DNA from: an uncultured Pelagibacteraceae bacterium
GTDB lineage: Bacteria; Pseudomonadota; Alphaproteobacteria; Pelagibacterales; Pelagibacteraceae
Length of the DNA stretch: 64,000 nt
Assembly (NCBI GenBank): GCA_902555435.1
Contig: CACDRL010000001.1
Span: forward strand, 191,758-255,757
Reading direction: 5' to 3'
Position 1 is the first letter of the stretch. Each line of letters starts with the position of its first letter. This document shows positions 1 to 13,022 of the stretch, one piece after another. The notes below the pieces were generated by a model. It saw nothing but the letters and a program-made list of their open reading frames with translations. It was not told where the DNA came from and made no database searches. The position numbers and the translations under genes were made by a program.

Positions 1-159
1 ACTTTTTGTATGGAAAAGAATTTCACCGCCATCTGTTGAATACATTACAAATAAACTTAATATTGAAAGTAGAAGTACACTTGTCAGCAAAATATAATCT
101 AATTCTTTAACTTTTTGCCAAAAAGTAAGTTCGTTATTTAATCTATCGTGTTGAAACAT
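1..159 (-). CDS. rodA: Rod shape-determining protein RodA (N-terminal part only, runs off window)
   Basis: Minus-strand translation from ATG at 159: MFQHDRLNNELTFWQKVKELDYILLTSVLLLSILSLFVMYSTDGGEILFHTKS; directly follows mrdA with TAATG stop/start overlap; conserved mreBCD-mrdA-rodA order. Confidence 0.8.
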   Translation of the reverse strand, partial: MFQHDRLNNELTFWQKVKELDYILLTSVLLLSILSLFVMYSTDGGEILFHTKS

Positions 160-2063
160 TAAATTTTTATTTCCTCAAAGTTTTTTTGTTTATTTCTTAA
201 ATCGTTTCTATCTATAATTAATTTGAACAATTCTTTTGCTATCGGCGCTGCAGTTCTACTTCCTGAACCACCATGTTCAACTATAATGCTTAATGCATAC
301 CTAGGATTAATATACGGACCATAGGCGATATATAATGCATGATCTCGATCTTTATAGGGGATTTGTTCGATTTTTAAATCAAGTTCTCTTTCTCGCATAC
401 TAATTCTCTTGACCTGCGCGGTTCCAGTTTTGCCTGCAAATTGGTATTTAGGATCATCTATTCTAGATTTATATGATGTTCCATATAATTCATTGGTAGA
501 ACTAAACATGGCTTCTTGAACAATTTTTATATTTCTAGGATCATTAAATAACTTCTTTTCTTGAGCATGCAAGGTTTCTTCTTTTAATTTTCTTTTTGTT
601 TCCTCAAGTGACATAGGATTATTATCAACAATAATTCTTGGTTTTATTGAGTAGCCTCCATTAGCAATTTGTGCTGTCATAAGACATAGTTGAAGAGGAG
701 TTGTTTGAGTATACCCTTGACCTATTCCAGTTATTAATGTTTCACCAAGAACCCAACCTTTTCCAAGATTATTTATTTTCCATTTAGTGTTTGGAAATAA
801 CCCTGATTTTTCAAAATCAAAATAATCTCCTAATACTTTTTTACCTAGACCAAATTTTTCAGCTGTAACATTTAATCGATCTACACCCAACAACCTTGCA
901 ACTTCATAAAAATAAGTATCACATGATTGTTTCATTGCATTTTTTAAACTTACAAATCCATGACCCTTTTCTTTCCAACAATGAAATGTCTGTCCATAGA
1001 GCTCCATCTTTCCGGTGCATTTAACTTTAAAACTTGGGCTAACAATTTTGTTCTCTAAAGCAGACAAAGCTACAATTGGTTTTATTGTAGAACCTGGTGA
1101 ATAAAGTCCTGAAAGTGTCTTATTTACTAGAGGTTTTAATGGATTATTTCTAATTAACGCCCAATCATCATTACTTATACCAAACAAAAATTTATTTGGA
1201 TCATATGAAGGAGAAGAGTACATAGCAATAATATCACCTGTATAAATATCCATAACACTAATAGAGCCCGCTCGATCATTTAAAAGTTTTCCACAAGCCT
1301 TTTGAACTTCAGTATCAACTGTTAATCTTACTCTTAAACCTTGTTTACCTTTTTGATGTTCTAGTTGATTAATTCTTTTTCCATAAGCATTAACTTCATA
1401 TCTTTGAATTGCATTCGTTCCAATCAGATGGTTTTCTAAAGTTTTTTCTAAACCTAACTTTCCAATTTTCATTCCTGGAACAAATCTTTCTTGTACTGTT
1501 TCGTTTGCAAGAATTTCTTCTTCGTTAGGTTGACTTACATATCCTAAAATATGGGTATATACTTCACTGAAAGGATAGTTTCTTGAAATAGTCATAACTG
1601 GCTTAATACCAACCAAATCATATAAATAGTTATTTATTTTTAAAAAATCACTCCAAGATAAATTTTCAGAGACAATAATGCTTTCCCAAGGTTTTAATTT
1701 ATTTTTTAATTTTACAATTTTCTCTATTTTTTTATCACTTAAATTAAGTAAAGTTTTTAATCTTGTTAACAAATAATTGAAGTTTTCGACTTGTTCAGGA
1801 ATTATATGAAGTTGATAAACTTTTAAATTTCCAGCTATCACATTTCCAAAATAATCAACGATATCCCCTCTTATAGGTGGTAACTTCCACTCTCTAATTC
1901 TATTTTTGTCTGAAAGAGTAAGATATTTTTTATTTTCATTAACTTGTAGAGAAAAAAGTCTAGCTATAATTCCTGTAAAAATTATTATTTTTGCAGCACC
2001 TATGACAAACATCCGTCTGTTAATTACGTCTGTTTTTCTAATTCCTGAATTTCCTTTAATCAT
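159..2063 (-). CDS. mrdA: Penicillin-binding protein 2 (peptidoglycan transpeptidase)
   Basis: 634 aa; N-terminal TM, SPGSTIKP (SxxK) and KTGTAQ motifs; neighbours mreBCD/rodA. Confidence 0.95.
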   Translation of the reverse strand: MIKGNSGIRKTDVINRRMFVIGAAKIIIFTGIIARLFSLQVNENKKYLTLSDKNRIREWKLPPIRGDIVDYFGNVIAGNLKVYQLHIIPEQVENFNYLLTRLKTLLNLSDKKIEKIVKLKNKLKPWESIIVSENLSWSDFLKINNYLYDLVGIKPVMTISRNYPFSEVYTHILGYVSQPNEEEILANETVQERFVPGMKIGKLGLEKTLENHLIGTNAIQRYEVNAYGKRINQLEHQKGKQGLRVRLTVDTEVQKACGKLLNDRAGSISVMDIYTGDIIAMYSSPSYDPNKFLFGISNDDWALIRNNPLKPLVNKTLSGLYSPGSTIKPIVALSALENKIVSPSFKVKCTGKMELYGQTFHCWKEKGHGFVSLKNAMKQSCDTYFYEVARLLGVDRLNVTAEKFGLGKKVLGDYFDFEKSGLFPNTKWKINNLGKGWVLGETLITGIGQGYTQTTPLQLCLMTAQIANGGYSIKPRIIVDNNPMSLEETKRKLKEETLHAQEKKLFNDPRNIKIVQEAMFSSTNELYGTSYKSRIDDPKYQFAGKTGTAQVKRISMRERELDLKIEQIPYKDRDHALYIAYGPYINPRYALSIIVEHGGSGSRTAAPIAKELFKLIIDRNDLRNKQKNFEEIKI

Positions 2064-2574
2064 TCTTTTTAAGTGAAATTTTGCTGTTTAAAATATTAAA
2101 TAATACGAAAAATAATGGGTAAAATAAAAAAGTAAAACCAGAGTTTATCAGGTAGCTCATATAGTCTACTTGATATAAAAATATTAAATCTAAGATTATT
2201 ACTTGAATTGAATTTATAAGCAAAACAGCAACAATAAAAGAAAGCCAATCATTTATAAATTTTGGACTTAATGTAATTTGTCTAATATATGAGGTAATGG
2301 CACAGATTAATAAGTAACAAAAGCTGCTTATTCCTATTGGAATACCAATTACTACATCATTAATAATTCCTGCTAAAAAAATTGAAAAATATCCCAGGTA
2401 ATCTGGATTTCTTAGTGTCCAAAAAAAAATTAAAATGAAAATAAAATTAAATGAAAAATAATCTAATTTTAAATAATTAAAATCAAATTCATTAAACACG
2501 GAAAAAAACAAAATAATAATCGGTAAATATGAGAGGAATGATCTAAAAAATGTACTTTTATTCAATGAAGCCAT
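2056..2574 (-). CDS. mreD: Rod shape-determining protein MreD
   Basis: 172 aa polytopic membrane protein between mreC and mrdA; position plus hydrophobicity. Confidence 0.8.
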   Translation of the reverse strand: MASLNKSTFFRSFLSYLPIIILFFSVFNEFDFNYLKLDYFSFNFIFILIFFWTLRNPDYLGYFSIFLAGIINDVVIGIPIGISSFCYLLICAITSYIRQITLSPKFINDWLSFIVAVLLINSIQVIILDLIFLYQVDYMSYLINSGFTFLFYPLFFVLFNILNSKISLKKND

Positions 2575-3419
2575 TATTGATCCTCACCTATCTTAAATTC
2601 TACAATCTTTACAAAACTTAATTGTCCAAAATCAGAAAAAAAAGTTAATTGCTCTAAATTATTTGTAATTTTACCAACTGGAATACCTGGTTTAAAAATA
2701 CCGCCCAAGCCAGAAGTATACACAACTGCCTCTTTTTCAATCTGACTTTCTTTATATTCATCTTTAGTATATTCAATTATTCCATAATTCTTACCAGTTC
2801 CCGAGGCAACAGCTTGCAAAAATGGGGGTTGGATTATTACTGGTATTTTACTATTTAAATCTGACAAGAGAAGAGCTCTTGAATTTGAGTAATTTACCTC
2901 AATTATCTGACCAACTAAATAGTTTCTATCCATTATTGCCATTCCAATTTTTACATTGTCTTTTGAACCTCTATTCAACACAATAGATTTTAAATAAGGA
3001 CTTTCTCTATCAATTATAACTCTTGCAAATATTTCTTCTGAATTTATGCTTTCATCAATCAATTCTCTTAGCCTTTTATTTTCAGCAATTAAAATATTAT
3101 TTAATACTTTAATCTCATCTGAGTTTTCTATTTGAATTAATTTGCTCTTATGATTTTCGTATAATTTAAGATGTAATTTAAATTTAGATATTACATCTTT
3201 AATTTTATTTTCTGGAATTGATGAAATATAAGAAGATCTATAAATTACTTCGTTTATTCCTAATTTTACATGTTGAATTAGTTTAAAATTAAAATTACTA
3301 AGAACGATTATAACTATAGATAAAACTATTAAACTTATGAGCGAAAACTTTTGTTTATCTTTCTTTTTAAAAAAAGCTGATCTTAAGGCAATTACAAAAT
3401 CATCTCTGCCTTTTACCAT
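2574..3419 (-). CDS. mreC: Rod shape-determining protein MreC
   Basis: 281 aa, N-terminal TM, coiled coil, MreC beta domain (RGSKDNVKIGMAIMDRNYLVGQIIEV). Confidence 0.93.
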   Translation of the reverse strand: MVKGRDDFVIALRSAFFKKKDKQKFSLISLIVLSIVIIVLSNFNFKLIQHVKLGINEVIYRSSYISSIPENKIKDVISKFKLHLKLYENHKSKLIQIENSDEIKVLNNILIAENKRLRELIDESINSEEIFARVIIDRESPYLKSIVLNRGSKDNVKIGMAIMDRNYLVGQIIEVNYSNSRALLLSDLNSKIPVIIQPPFLQAVASGTGKNYGIIEYTKDEYKESQIEKEAVVYTSGLGGIFKPGIPVGKITNNLEQLTFFSDFGQLSFVKIVEFKIGEDQ

Positions 3420-3422
3420 TTC

Positions 3423-6028
<2,606 letters not shown>

Positions 6029-6130
6029 AATAAAATATTTAGAAAATCTATAATACAATCTATAAGAGAGATTGCAAAATAATAAGTATATTTAACTATT
6101 ATTTTTAGTCCATTTTAGGCGATACAAAAA

Positions 6131-7813
6131 TTAATTATAAATAGATTCAATTTTAGGCATCAAGTGCAAAAGTTCCTTTGTGTATTCATGGGAAGGATGC
6201 AAAAATAAATCCTCAGTATTTGAAACTTCACATAACTTGCCATCTTTTAATACTCCAATTCTATCACACATTTGTCTTACAACCGGCAAGTCATGACTGA
6301 TGAATAATATAGTTAAATTTAATTGCTCTTGAAGATCTTTCAACAAATTTAATATTTGGGCTTGAATACTAACGTCCAGTGCAGATGTAGGTTCATCGCA
6401 AACTAAAAGTCTTGGCTGAGTTGCTAAAGCTCGTGCAATCGATATTCTTTGTCTTTGACCACCTGAAAACTCATGGGGATATCTGTCTGCAGATTTTTGT
6501 GTCATTTCAACTGAGTCCAACAAATCATTTACATAATTATTTAGATCAGAATTAGATATAGATGGATTATGAAGTGTAATAGGTTCAGCAATAATATCTT
6601 TGACTTTCAATCTCCCATTTAATGATGAGTACGGATCTTGAAAAATCATTTGTATTTGTTTTCTAAATTTCATTAATTCTGATCTATGTTTAATTTTTGT
6701 AATACAAGTTTTGTCAAAAAATATATCCCCCGATGAAGGTTTGAATAAATTTACTATCATTTTAGCAATAGTAGATTTTCCACTTCCACTTTCACCTACC
6801 AATCCAAAAGACTCCCCTTCCTTTATTTGAAAAGAAACATTGTTTACAGCTAATACAGAATTTTTAGTACTTTCTACAAAAAAATTGTCATCAAAACTTT
6901 TACTTAGATTTTTAACCTGAACTAAATCTTGATCACTAATTTCTTTTTTGGTCCATCTATTCAATATTTTGATATTATTTTCTTTATTTTTTTTATTTTC
7001 TTTTTCTACTATTACAAATCTTGAAATTTTCTTATTGGTTGGTGGAACTGAACTTACAAGACTTTTGGTATAACTTTGTTGAGGAGTTGTTAATATTTTT
7101 TTTGTTTCACCAATTTCTACTAAATTTCCACTTTTCATTACAGCTACACGGTTAGCTGTTTCCGCTATAACACCCATATCATGTGTAATTAAAATCACAG
7201 CCAAGTTTCTTTCTTTTGTTAGTTTTTTAATTAAATCTAAAATCTGTGATTGAATAGACACATCTAAAGCTGTGGTAGGTTCATCGGCAATTAATAATTC
7301 TGGTTCACAGCATAATGCTAAAGAAATAACCACTCTTTGTCTCATTCCTCCTGAAAACTGATGAGGATAATCATCAAATCTTTTTTCAGCGTCCTTAATT
7401 CCAACTTCTTTTAATAGATTAATAGATTTATTTTTTGCATTTTCTTTGCTTGACTTAAGATGAGTTTGTATAGTTTCAATTAATTGTTCACCAACCGTTA
7501 ATATTGGATTTAAAGATGTTTGTGGATCTTGGAATATTAATCCAATTTTATTTCCTCTATATTTAACCATACTTTCTGAATTTTCATGAATATTTAAATC
7601 TCCCAATATTACTGAACCACTAGAAACTTTCCCTGGCTCATCAATTAAATTAATTATAGCGTTTCCAACTGTGCTTTTGCCAGAACCAGACTCGCCAACT
7701 AAGCCTAAAATTTCACCTTTATTTACGTCAATATTTACATTTTTAGCTGCATAAACAGTCTCTTTACGCATTTTATAATCAACACTTAAATTATTTATTT
7801 TTAAAAAGCTCAT
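6131..7813 (-). CDS. Oligopeptide/dipeptide ABC transporter, ATP-binding protein with two fused ATPase domains (DppD-DppF type)
   Basis: 560 aa with two Walker A (GESGSGKST) and two ABC signatures (SGGMRQR, SGGQRQR). Confidence 0.95.
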   Translation of the reverse strand: MSFLKINNLSVDYKMRKETVYAAKNVNIDVNKGEILGLVGESGSGKSTVGNAIINLIDEPGKVSSGSVILGDLNIHENSESMVKYRGNKIGLIFQDPQTSLNPILTVGEQLIETIQTHLKSSKENAKNKSINLLKEVGIKDAEKRFDDYPHQFSGGMRQRVVISLALCCEPELLIADEPTTALDVSIQSQILDLIKKLTKERNLAVILITHDMGVIAETANRVAVMKSGNLVEIGETKKILTTPQQSYTKSLVSSVPPTNKKISRFVIVEKENKKNKENNIKILNRWTKKEISDQDLVQVKNLSKSFDDNFFVESTKNSVLAVNNVSFQIKEGESFGLVGESGSGKSTIAKMIVNLFKPSSGDIFFDKTCITKIKHRSELMKFRKQIQMIFQDPYSSLNGRLKVKDIIAEPITLHNPSISNSDLNNYVNDLLDSVEMTQKSADRYPHEFSGGQRQRISIARALATQPRLLVCDEPTSALDVSIQAQILNLLKDLQEQLNLTILFISHDLPVVRQMCDRIGVLKDGKLCEVSNTEDLFLHPSHEYTKELLHLMPKIESIYN

Positions 7814-8742
7814 TTTTTTAATTTTGGATTTAAAGTATCTCTCATCCAGTCTCCTAATAAATTAATTGAAAAAGCTAAAATCACTAAAAAAATTGCTGGA
7901 AAAAATGTAATCCACCATTCCCCCGAAAATAAAAAGTCATTACCCAATCTTATTAATGTTCCTAAAGAAGGTGTTGTTGGAGGAACTCCAACTCCCAGAA
8001 AACTTAGCGTTGACTCAGCTAAGATTGCAAGAGCTAAACCGATTGTACCAATAACTAAAACTGGTCTCATAATATTTGGCAAAATATGTTTAAACATAAT
8101 TACTATATTTGAAACACCAATTATTGTTGAGGCAGACACATAATCTTTATTTTTTTCAACTAGAGTTGCTGCTCTAGATACTCTAGCAAACTGAGGCCAT
8201 TCAGAAATTCCAATAGCAAATATTAAAACGTAGATTGCCATTTCATCATGCATCTCTCTTGAAATTAGTCCTCTTGCAATCCCATCAACTAAGAGTGCCA
8301 TCAAAATACTCGGAACAGTTAACTGAACATCAGTAAGTCTCATTACTACCATTTCATACTTGCCACCAAAATATCCAGCTGTTAATCCTAAACCAACACC
8401 AAGAACTAAACTAAATATAATTGCTGCAAAACCTACAATAAGGGATATTCTACAACCGTATAAGATGGTTGATAGCATATCTCTTCCTTGACCATCAGTG
8501 CCTAAAATAAATTGTGCCAAACCATCTTCTGTCCAAGAAGGGGGTGTAAATGCATCCATCAAAGATAAAGATGATGGATCAAAAGGTGTATATGGTGTTA
8601 AAAATTCAATAAAAAAAGAACAGAAAAAAATTATGAATAAAATAGCTGAGGATATAATTGCTGTCGGAGATTTAATAAAGCTATGATAAATGTCACTATC
8701 CTTAATTCTTTCCCATCTTGTCAAATTTAAATTATTATCCAC
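7810..8742 (-). CDS. dppC: Peptide ABC transporter permease (DppC type)
   Basis: BPD permease; probable GTG start at 8742 overlapping dppB stop, with AAGGAG Shine-Dalgarno-like sequence just upstream; ORF-track ATG at 8778 would overlap dppB by 44 nt. Confidence 0.9.
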   Translation of the reverse strand: MDNNLNLTRWERIKDSDIYHSFIKSPTAIISSAILFIIFFCSFFIEFLTPYTPFDPSSLSLMDAFTPPSWTEDGLAQFILGTDGQGRDMLSTILYGCRISLIVGFAAIIFSLVLGVGLGLTAGYFGGKYEMVVMRLTDVQLTVPSILMALLVDGIARGLISREMHDEMAIYVLIFAIGISEWPQFARVSRAATLVEKNKDYVSASTIIGVSNIVIMFKHILPNIMRPVLVIGTIGLALAILAESTLSFLGVGVPPTTPSLGTLIRLGNDFLFSGEWWITFFPAIFLVILAFSINLLGDWMRDTLNPKLKK

Positions 8743-9718
8743 TTGCAGTATCTCCTTTAACTCTGATCCTTGGATCAATAAAATAATAAAGAATATCGAC
8801 TATGAAATTTATCATCACAAAAACAAATGCAATAAAAACTAAATATGCTGACATTATTGGTATATCTACAAACTGAACAGCTTGGATAAATAAAAAACCC
8901 ATACCAGGCCATTGAAAAACAGTCTCTGTTATAATTGAAAACGCAATTAAAGTTCCGATATTAATTCCAGCAATAGTAATTACAGGTATCAAGCCATTTT
9001 TTAGTGCATGTTTATATTTAATACTATCCTCACTAATTCCACGTGCTCGAGCGAATTTTATATAATCAGTTTGTAAAATTTCCATCATCTCAGCTCTTAC
9101 TAACCTGATAATATAGGTCATTTGAAAAAGACTTAACGTAACTGAAGGAAGAATTATTGCTTTAAGACCTGAAACTGTCAAAAAACCTGTTGTCCAAAAT
9201 CCTAGATCAACCACTTCTCCTCTTCCAAATGAAGGTAGCACTCCTAAAATTACGGCAAATAAGTATATAAATAATATACCTATTACAAATGTGGGGAGTG
9301 ATACTCCAAGTAAAGATACTGCCAAGATAAAGTCACTCAAGAAACCTTTCCTATGAATACCAGTGTAAACACCTAATAGAGTTCCAGTTATCAACGCTAT
9401 TAAAGCCGAAATTACTACAAGTTCAATTGTAGCCGGCAATCTTTCAGTAATTAATTCAGATACAGGTCTTCTTAATTGATAAGATATACCAAATTCTCCC
9501 TTAGAAGCATTGACCACAAACCTAGAAAATTGAATATGGATTGGATCCATTAATCCCAGAGTTTCCCTCAATTCAGCCCTTTCTTCATCAGAAGTTTCTT
9601 CCCCAACCATATTGTTTATTGGGTCTCCAACAAAATTAAAAAGAGAGAAAGAAACAAAGGCAACTACAAGCATTACCAAAGCAGATTGGAACAGTCTTTT
9701 AAAGAAATATTGTATCAA
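8735..9718 (-). CDS. dppB: Peptide ABC transporter permease (DppB type)
   Basis: 327 aa; DppB/OppB topology, RARGISEDSIKYKHALKNGLIPVITIAG (EAA-like loop). Confidence 0.93.
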   Translation of the reverse strand: MIQYFFKRLFQSALVMLVVAFVSFSLFNFVGDPINNMVGEETSDEERAELRETLGLMDPIHIQFSRFVVNASKGEFGISYQLRRPVSELITERLPATIELVVISALIALITGTLLGVYTGIHRKGFLSDFILAVSLLGVSLPTFVIGILFIYLFAVILGVLPSFGRGEVVDLGFWTTGFLTVSGLKAIILPSVTLSLFQMTYIIRLVRAEMMEILQTDYIKFARARGISEDSIKYKHALKNGLIPVITIAGINIGTLIAFSIITETVFQWPGMGFLFIQAVQFVDIPIMSAYLVFIAFVFVMINFIVDILYYFIDPRIRVKGDTASG

Positions 9719-9736
9719 TTTTAGAAGATTTAATGT

Positions 9737-9770
9737 TTACAAGCCCTTTAAATATCTAAAGGGCTTGTAA
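9737..9770 (-). promoter_or_regulatory. Perfect 14-bp intergenic hairpin in the operon between the substrate-binding protein and permease genes
   Basis: TTACAAGCCCTTTA-AATATC-TAAAGGGCTTGTAA; no U-tract after it on the minus strand. Confidence 0.75.
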
Positions 9771-9780
9771 TAATTTTTAT

Positions 9781-11358
9781 TTATTTTGAACCGTAAACGG
9801 CAAATTTAAATAATGGTTCATTGTTAGGTCTTATAGGAACACTAACATTGTTTTTAGACGCCCAAGAAATTACTTGGTGGTGTAAAGGAAGATAAGAAAT
9901 ATCATCTTTTACAATTTTCCAAGCTTTTGCAATTGCAGCATTTCTTTTTTCTAAATCTACTTCACCTTCCATTACTCTAATTGCAGCATCTACTTCAGCG
10001 TTACTAAAGTTAACTCTGTTCCAACTAGCACCTGTTTCATATAAATAATGAAAAACGTAGTGACTATCTAAAGTTGGAACACCCCAGCCTAGCATATAGA
10101 AATCACCTTGATTATCTTTTAGCTCCTTGAAGTGTTTGCTTTTTGTTTGAGCAAATAAATTAACTTTAACACCTACTTTACCAAGCATTCCAACAACTGC
10201 TGTACAAATAGCTTCATCATTTACATACCTGTCGTTAGGACATCTTAACTCAACTTCAAATCCATTAGGATATCCAGCTTCAGCTAACAATTTTTTAGAA
10301 GCTTCGGGATCGTATGGTAATCTTTTATCAAGTTCAGCTGTATAACCATTTACACCTGGGAAAGTTATTATACCTGCAGGTTCACTTAAACCTCTCATAA
10401 CTTTTTTCTTAATAGCTTCAATATCAATTGCCTGATAAAGTGCTTGTCTAACTTCTTTTTTCTTGAAAGGATTATCACCTGTATTTCCTGTTCTTAACTT
10501 ATCTGCAGCTTGATCCATTCCTAAGAAAATCGTTCTCATCTGAGCAGTACTTTCAACTTTAGTACTTGGAGAAAAACCAATTCTTGCTAGGTCTTGCACT
10601 GGTGCATCTGTTACTAGATCAATTTCTCCTGATAATAATGCTGCTACTCTTGTTGCTGCATTTTTAATTGGCAGCAACTCTATTGAAGTAAGCCCTTTAT
10701 CTTTCATTGCTCCCCACCAGTATTTATTTTTCTTAAATACTGTCTTAGTGTTAGGCTCTCTTTTAGTTATTCTAAAAGGTCCAGTTCCCATAGCATTTAC
10801 AGCCGAAAATGTTTCTTGCCCTGCATCCCAGTTTTGAGGTGACGTTGCAAAATTTTTCTCAGACCAAGCTTTGGACATTATAAAAATGTTTGATAATTGG
10901 TTTAAAAGAATTGGATTTGGTTTACTTGTTGTAATTTTAACTGCATAATCTCCAACTGCTTCCACACCTGATACAGTGCTAATATATTCTTTAAAATCAG
11001 ATGTTCTTTGTTTGGCTCTTAAGATACTAAAAACAACATCTGCAGATGTCATTCCTGAGCCATCAGAAAATCTAGCATCTTCTCTTAAAGTAAAAATCCA
11101 ATTGTTTGGATCAATTGCTTTCCATTTTGTAGCTAAAGCAGGTCCAATTTTCATATCCAAACCTCTTTCAACAAGTGCTTCATAAACTTGTCTAGATACT
11201 TGTGTAGTTGGACCTTCATTTTGTGCATGTGGATCTAGTGTTAAACTGTCTCCTTGCATAGACCACTTAATTGTTTGAGCCGATGCAGAAGAAAATCCAA
11301 ATACTAGAACTAATGACAATATTTTTATTATATTTTTAATATTCATTGTTGCCCTCAT
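9781..11358 (-). CDS. Peptide ABC transporter periplasmic substrate-binding protein (SBP family 5)
   Basis: 525 aa, signal peptide ending SSASAQ, DPHAQNEGPTTQVSRQVYEALVERG; adjacent to cognate permeases. Confidence 0.93.
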   Translation of the reverse strand: MRATMNIKNIIKILSLVLVFGFSSASAQTIKWSMQGDSLTLDPHAQNEGPTTQVSRQVYEALVERGLDMKIGPALATKWKAIDPNNWIFTLREDARFSDGSGMTSADVVFSILRAKQRTSDFKEYISTVSGVEAVGDYAVKITTSKPNPILLNQLSNIFIMSKAWSEKNFATSPQNWDAGQETFSAVNAMGTGPFRITKREPNTKTVFKKNKYWWGAMKDKGLTSIELLPIKNAATRVAALLSGEIDLVTDAPVQDLARIGFSPSTKVESTAQMRTIFLGMDQAADKLRTGNTGDNPFKKKEVRQALYQAIDIEAIKKKVMRGLSEPAGIITFPGVNGYTAELDKRLPYDPEASKKLLAEAGYPNGFEVELRCPNDRYVNDEAICTAVVGMLGKVGVKVNLFAQTKSKHFKELKDNQGDFYMLGWGVPTLDSHYVFHYLYETGASWNRVNFSNAEVDAAIRVMEGEVDLEKRNAAIAKAWKIVKDDISYLPLHHQVISWASKNNVSVPIRPNNEPLFKFAVYGSK

Positions 11359-11428
11359 ATTTTAAATTTATTTAAAAAAGTATAAGTGAAATAACTAGAT
11401 TATAGTAGTAATAATTTAAGTATAAAAT

Positions 11429-12454
<1,026 letters not shown>

Positions 12455-12468
12455 TTATCTCCTGTTAA

Positions 12469-13017
12469 TTAGTTAAAAATTTTTGCACCTCTTGTCATTG
12501 CAACAGCCCCTGTTCTTGAGGTGCTTATAAGTCCCAAGGGTTTTAATTTTTTACTCATTTTATCAATCTCTCTTCTAAGCGCTGTTATTTGAATAACTGC
12601 TGATGATTTTGTTTTATCCAATACTACTGGGTTAAATTTTTTACAAGCATTTAAACATTTTTCAATTTTATTTTTTTTACCTACAATTTTAAACAAAGCC
12701 ATCTCTTTAAAAATTACATCTTTATCATCTCTTTTAAATTCACCAACTTTATGAACAGGTACTAATTTAGTTAATTGCAGTCTGATCTGATCGATTACTT
12801 GCGGTGTTCCAGTAGTAACAATTGTTATTCTTGATATATTTTTAACAGCATCGACTTCAGCTACTGCCAAAGACTCAATATTGTAACCTCTACCAGAAAA
12901 CAAACCAACCACTCTAGCAAGAACACCAGCCTCGTTGTCTACCCAAACAACAAATATATAAGTATCTGATTTTTGTTTTATAGTTGGAGAGCTATAAGCT
13001 GACTTTGATTTTGGCAT
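12469..13017 (-). CDS. ilvH: Acetolactate synthase small subunit
   Basis: ACT domain VWVDNEAGVLARVVGLFSGRGYNIESLAV. Confidence 0.96.
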   Translation of the reverse strand: MPKSKSAYSSPTIKQKSDTYIFVVWVDNEAGVLARVVGLFSGRGYNIESLAVAEVDAVKNISRITIVTTGTPQVIDQIRLQLTKLVPVHKVGEFKRDDKDVIFKEMALFKIVGKKNKIEKCLNACKKFNPVVLDKTKSSAVIQITALRREIDKMSKKLKPLGLISTSRTGAVAMTRGAKIFN

Positions 13018-13022
13018 TTTGA

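Noticed and set aside
8498-8686. 62-aa + strand ORF antisense to dppC
   Set aside because: Fully antisense to a confident gene, no recognisable motif; low-GC shadow ORF.
10976-11185. 69-aa + strand ORF antisense to the peptide-binding protein
   Set aside because: Antisense shadow ORF without support.
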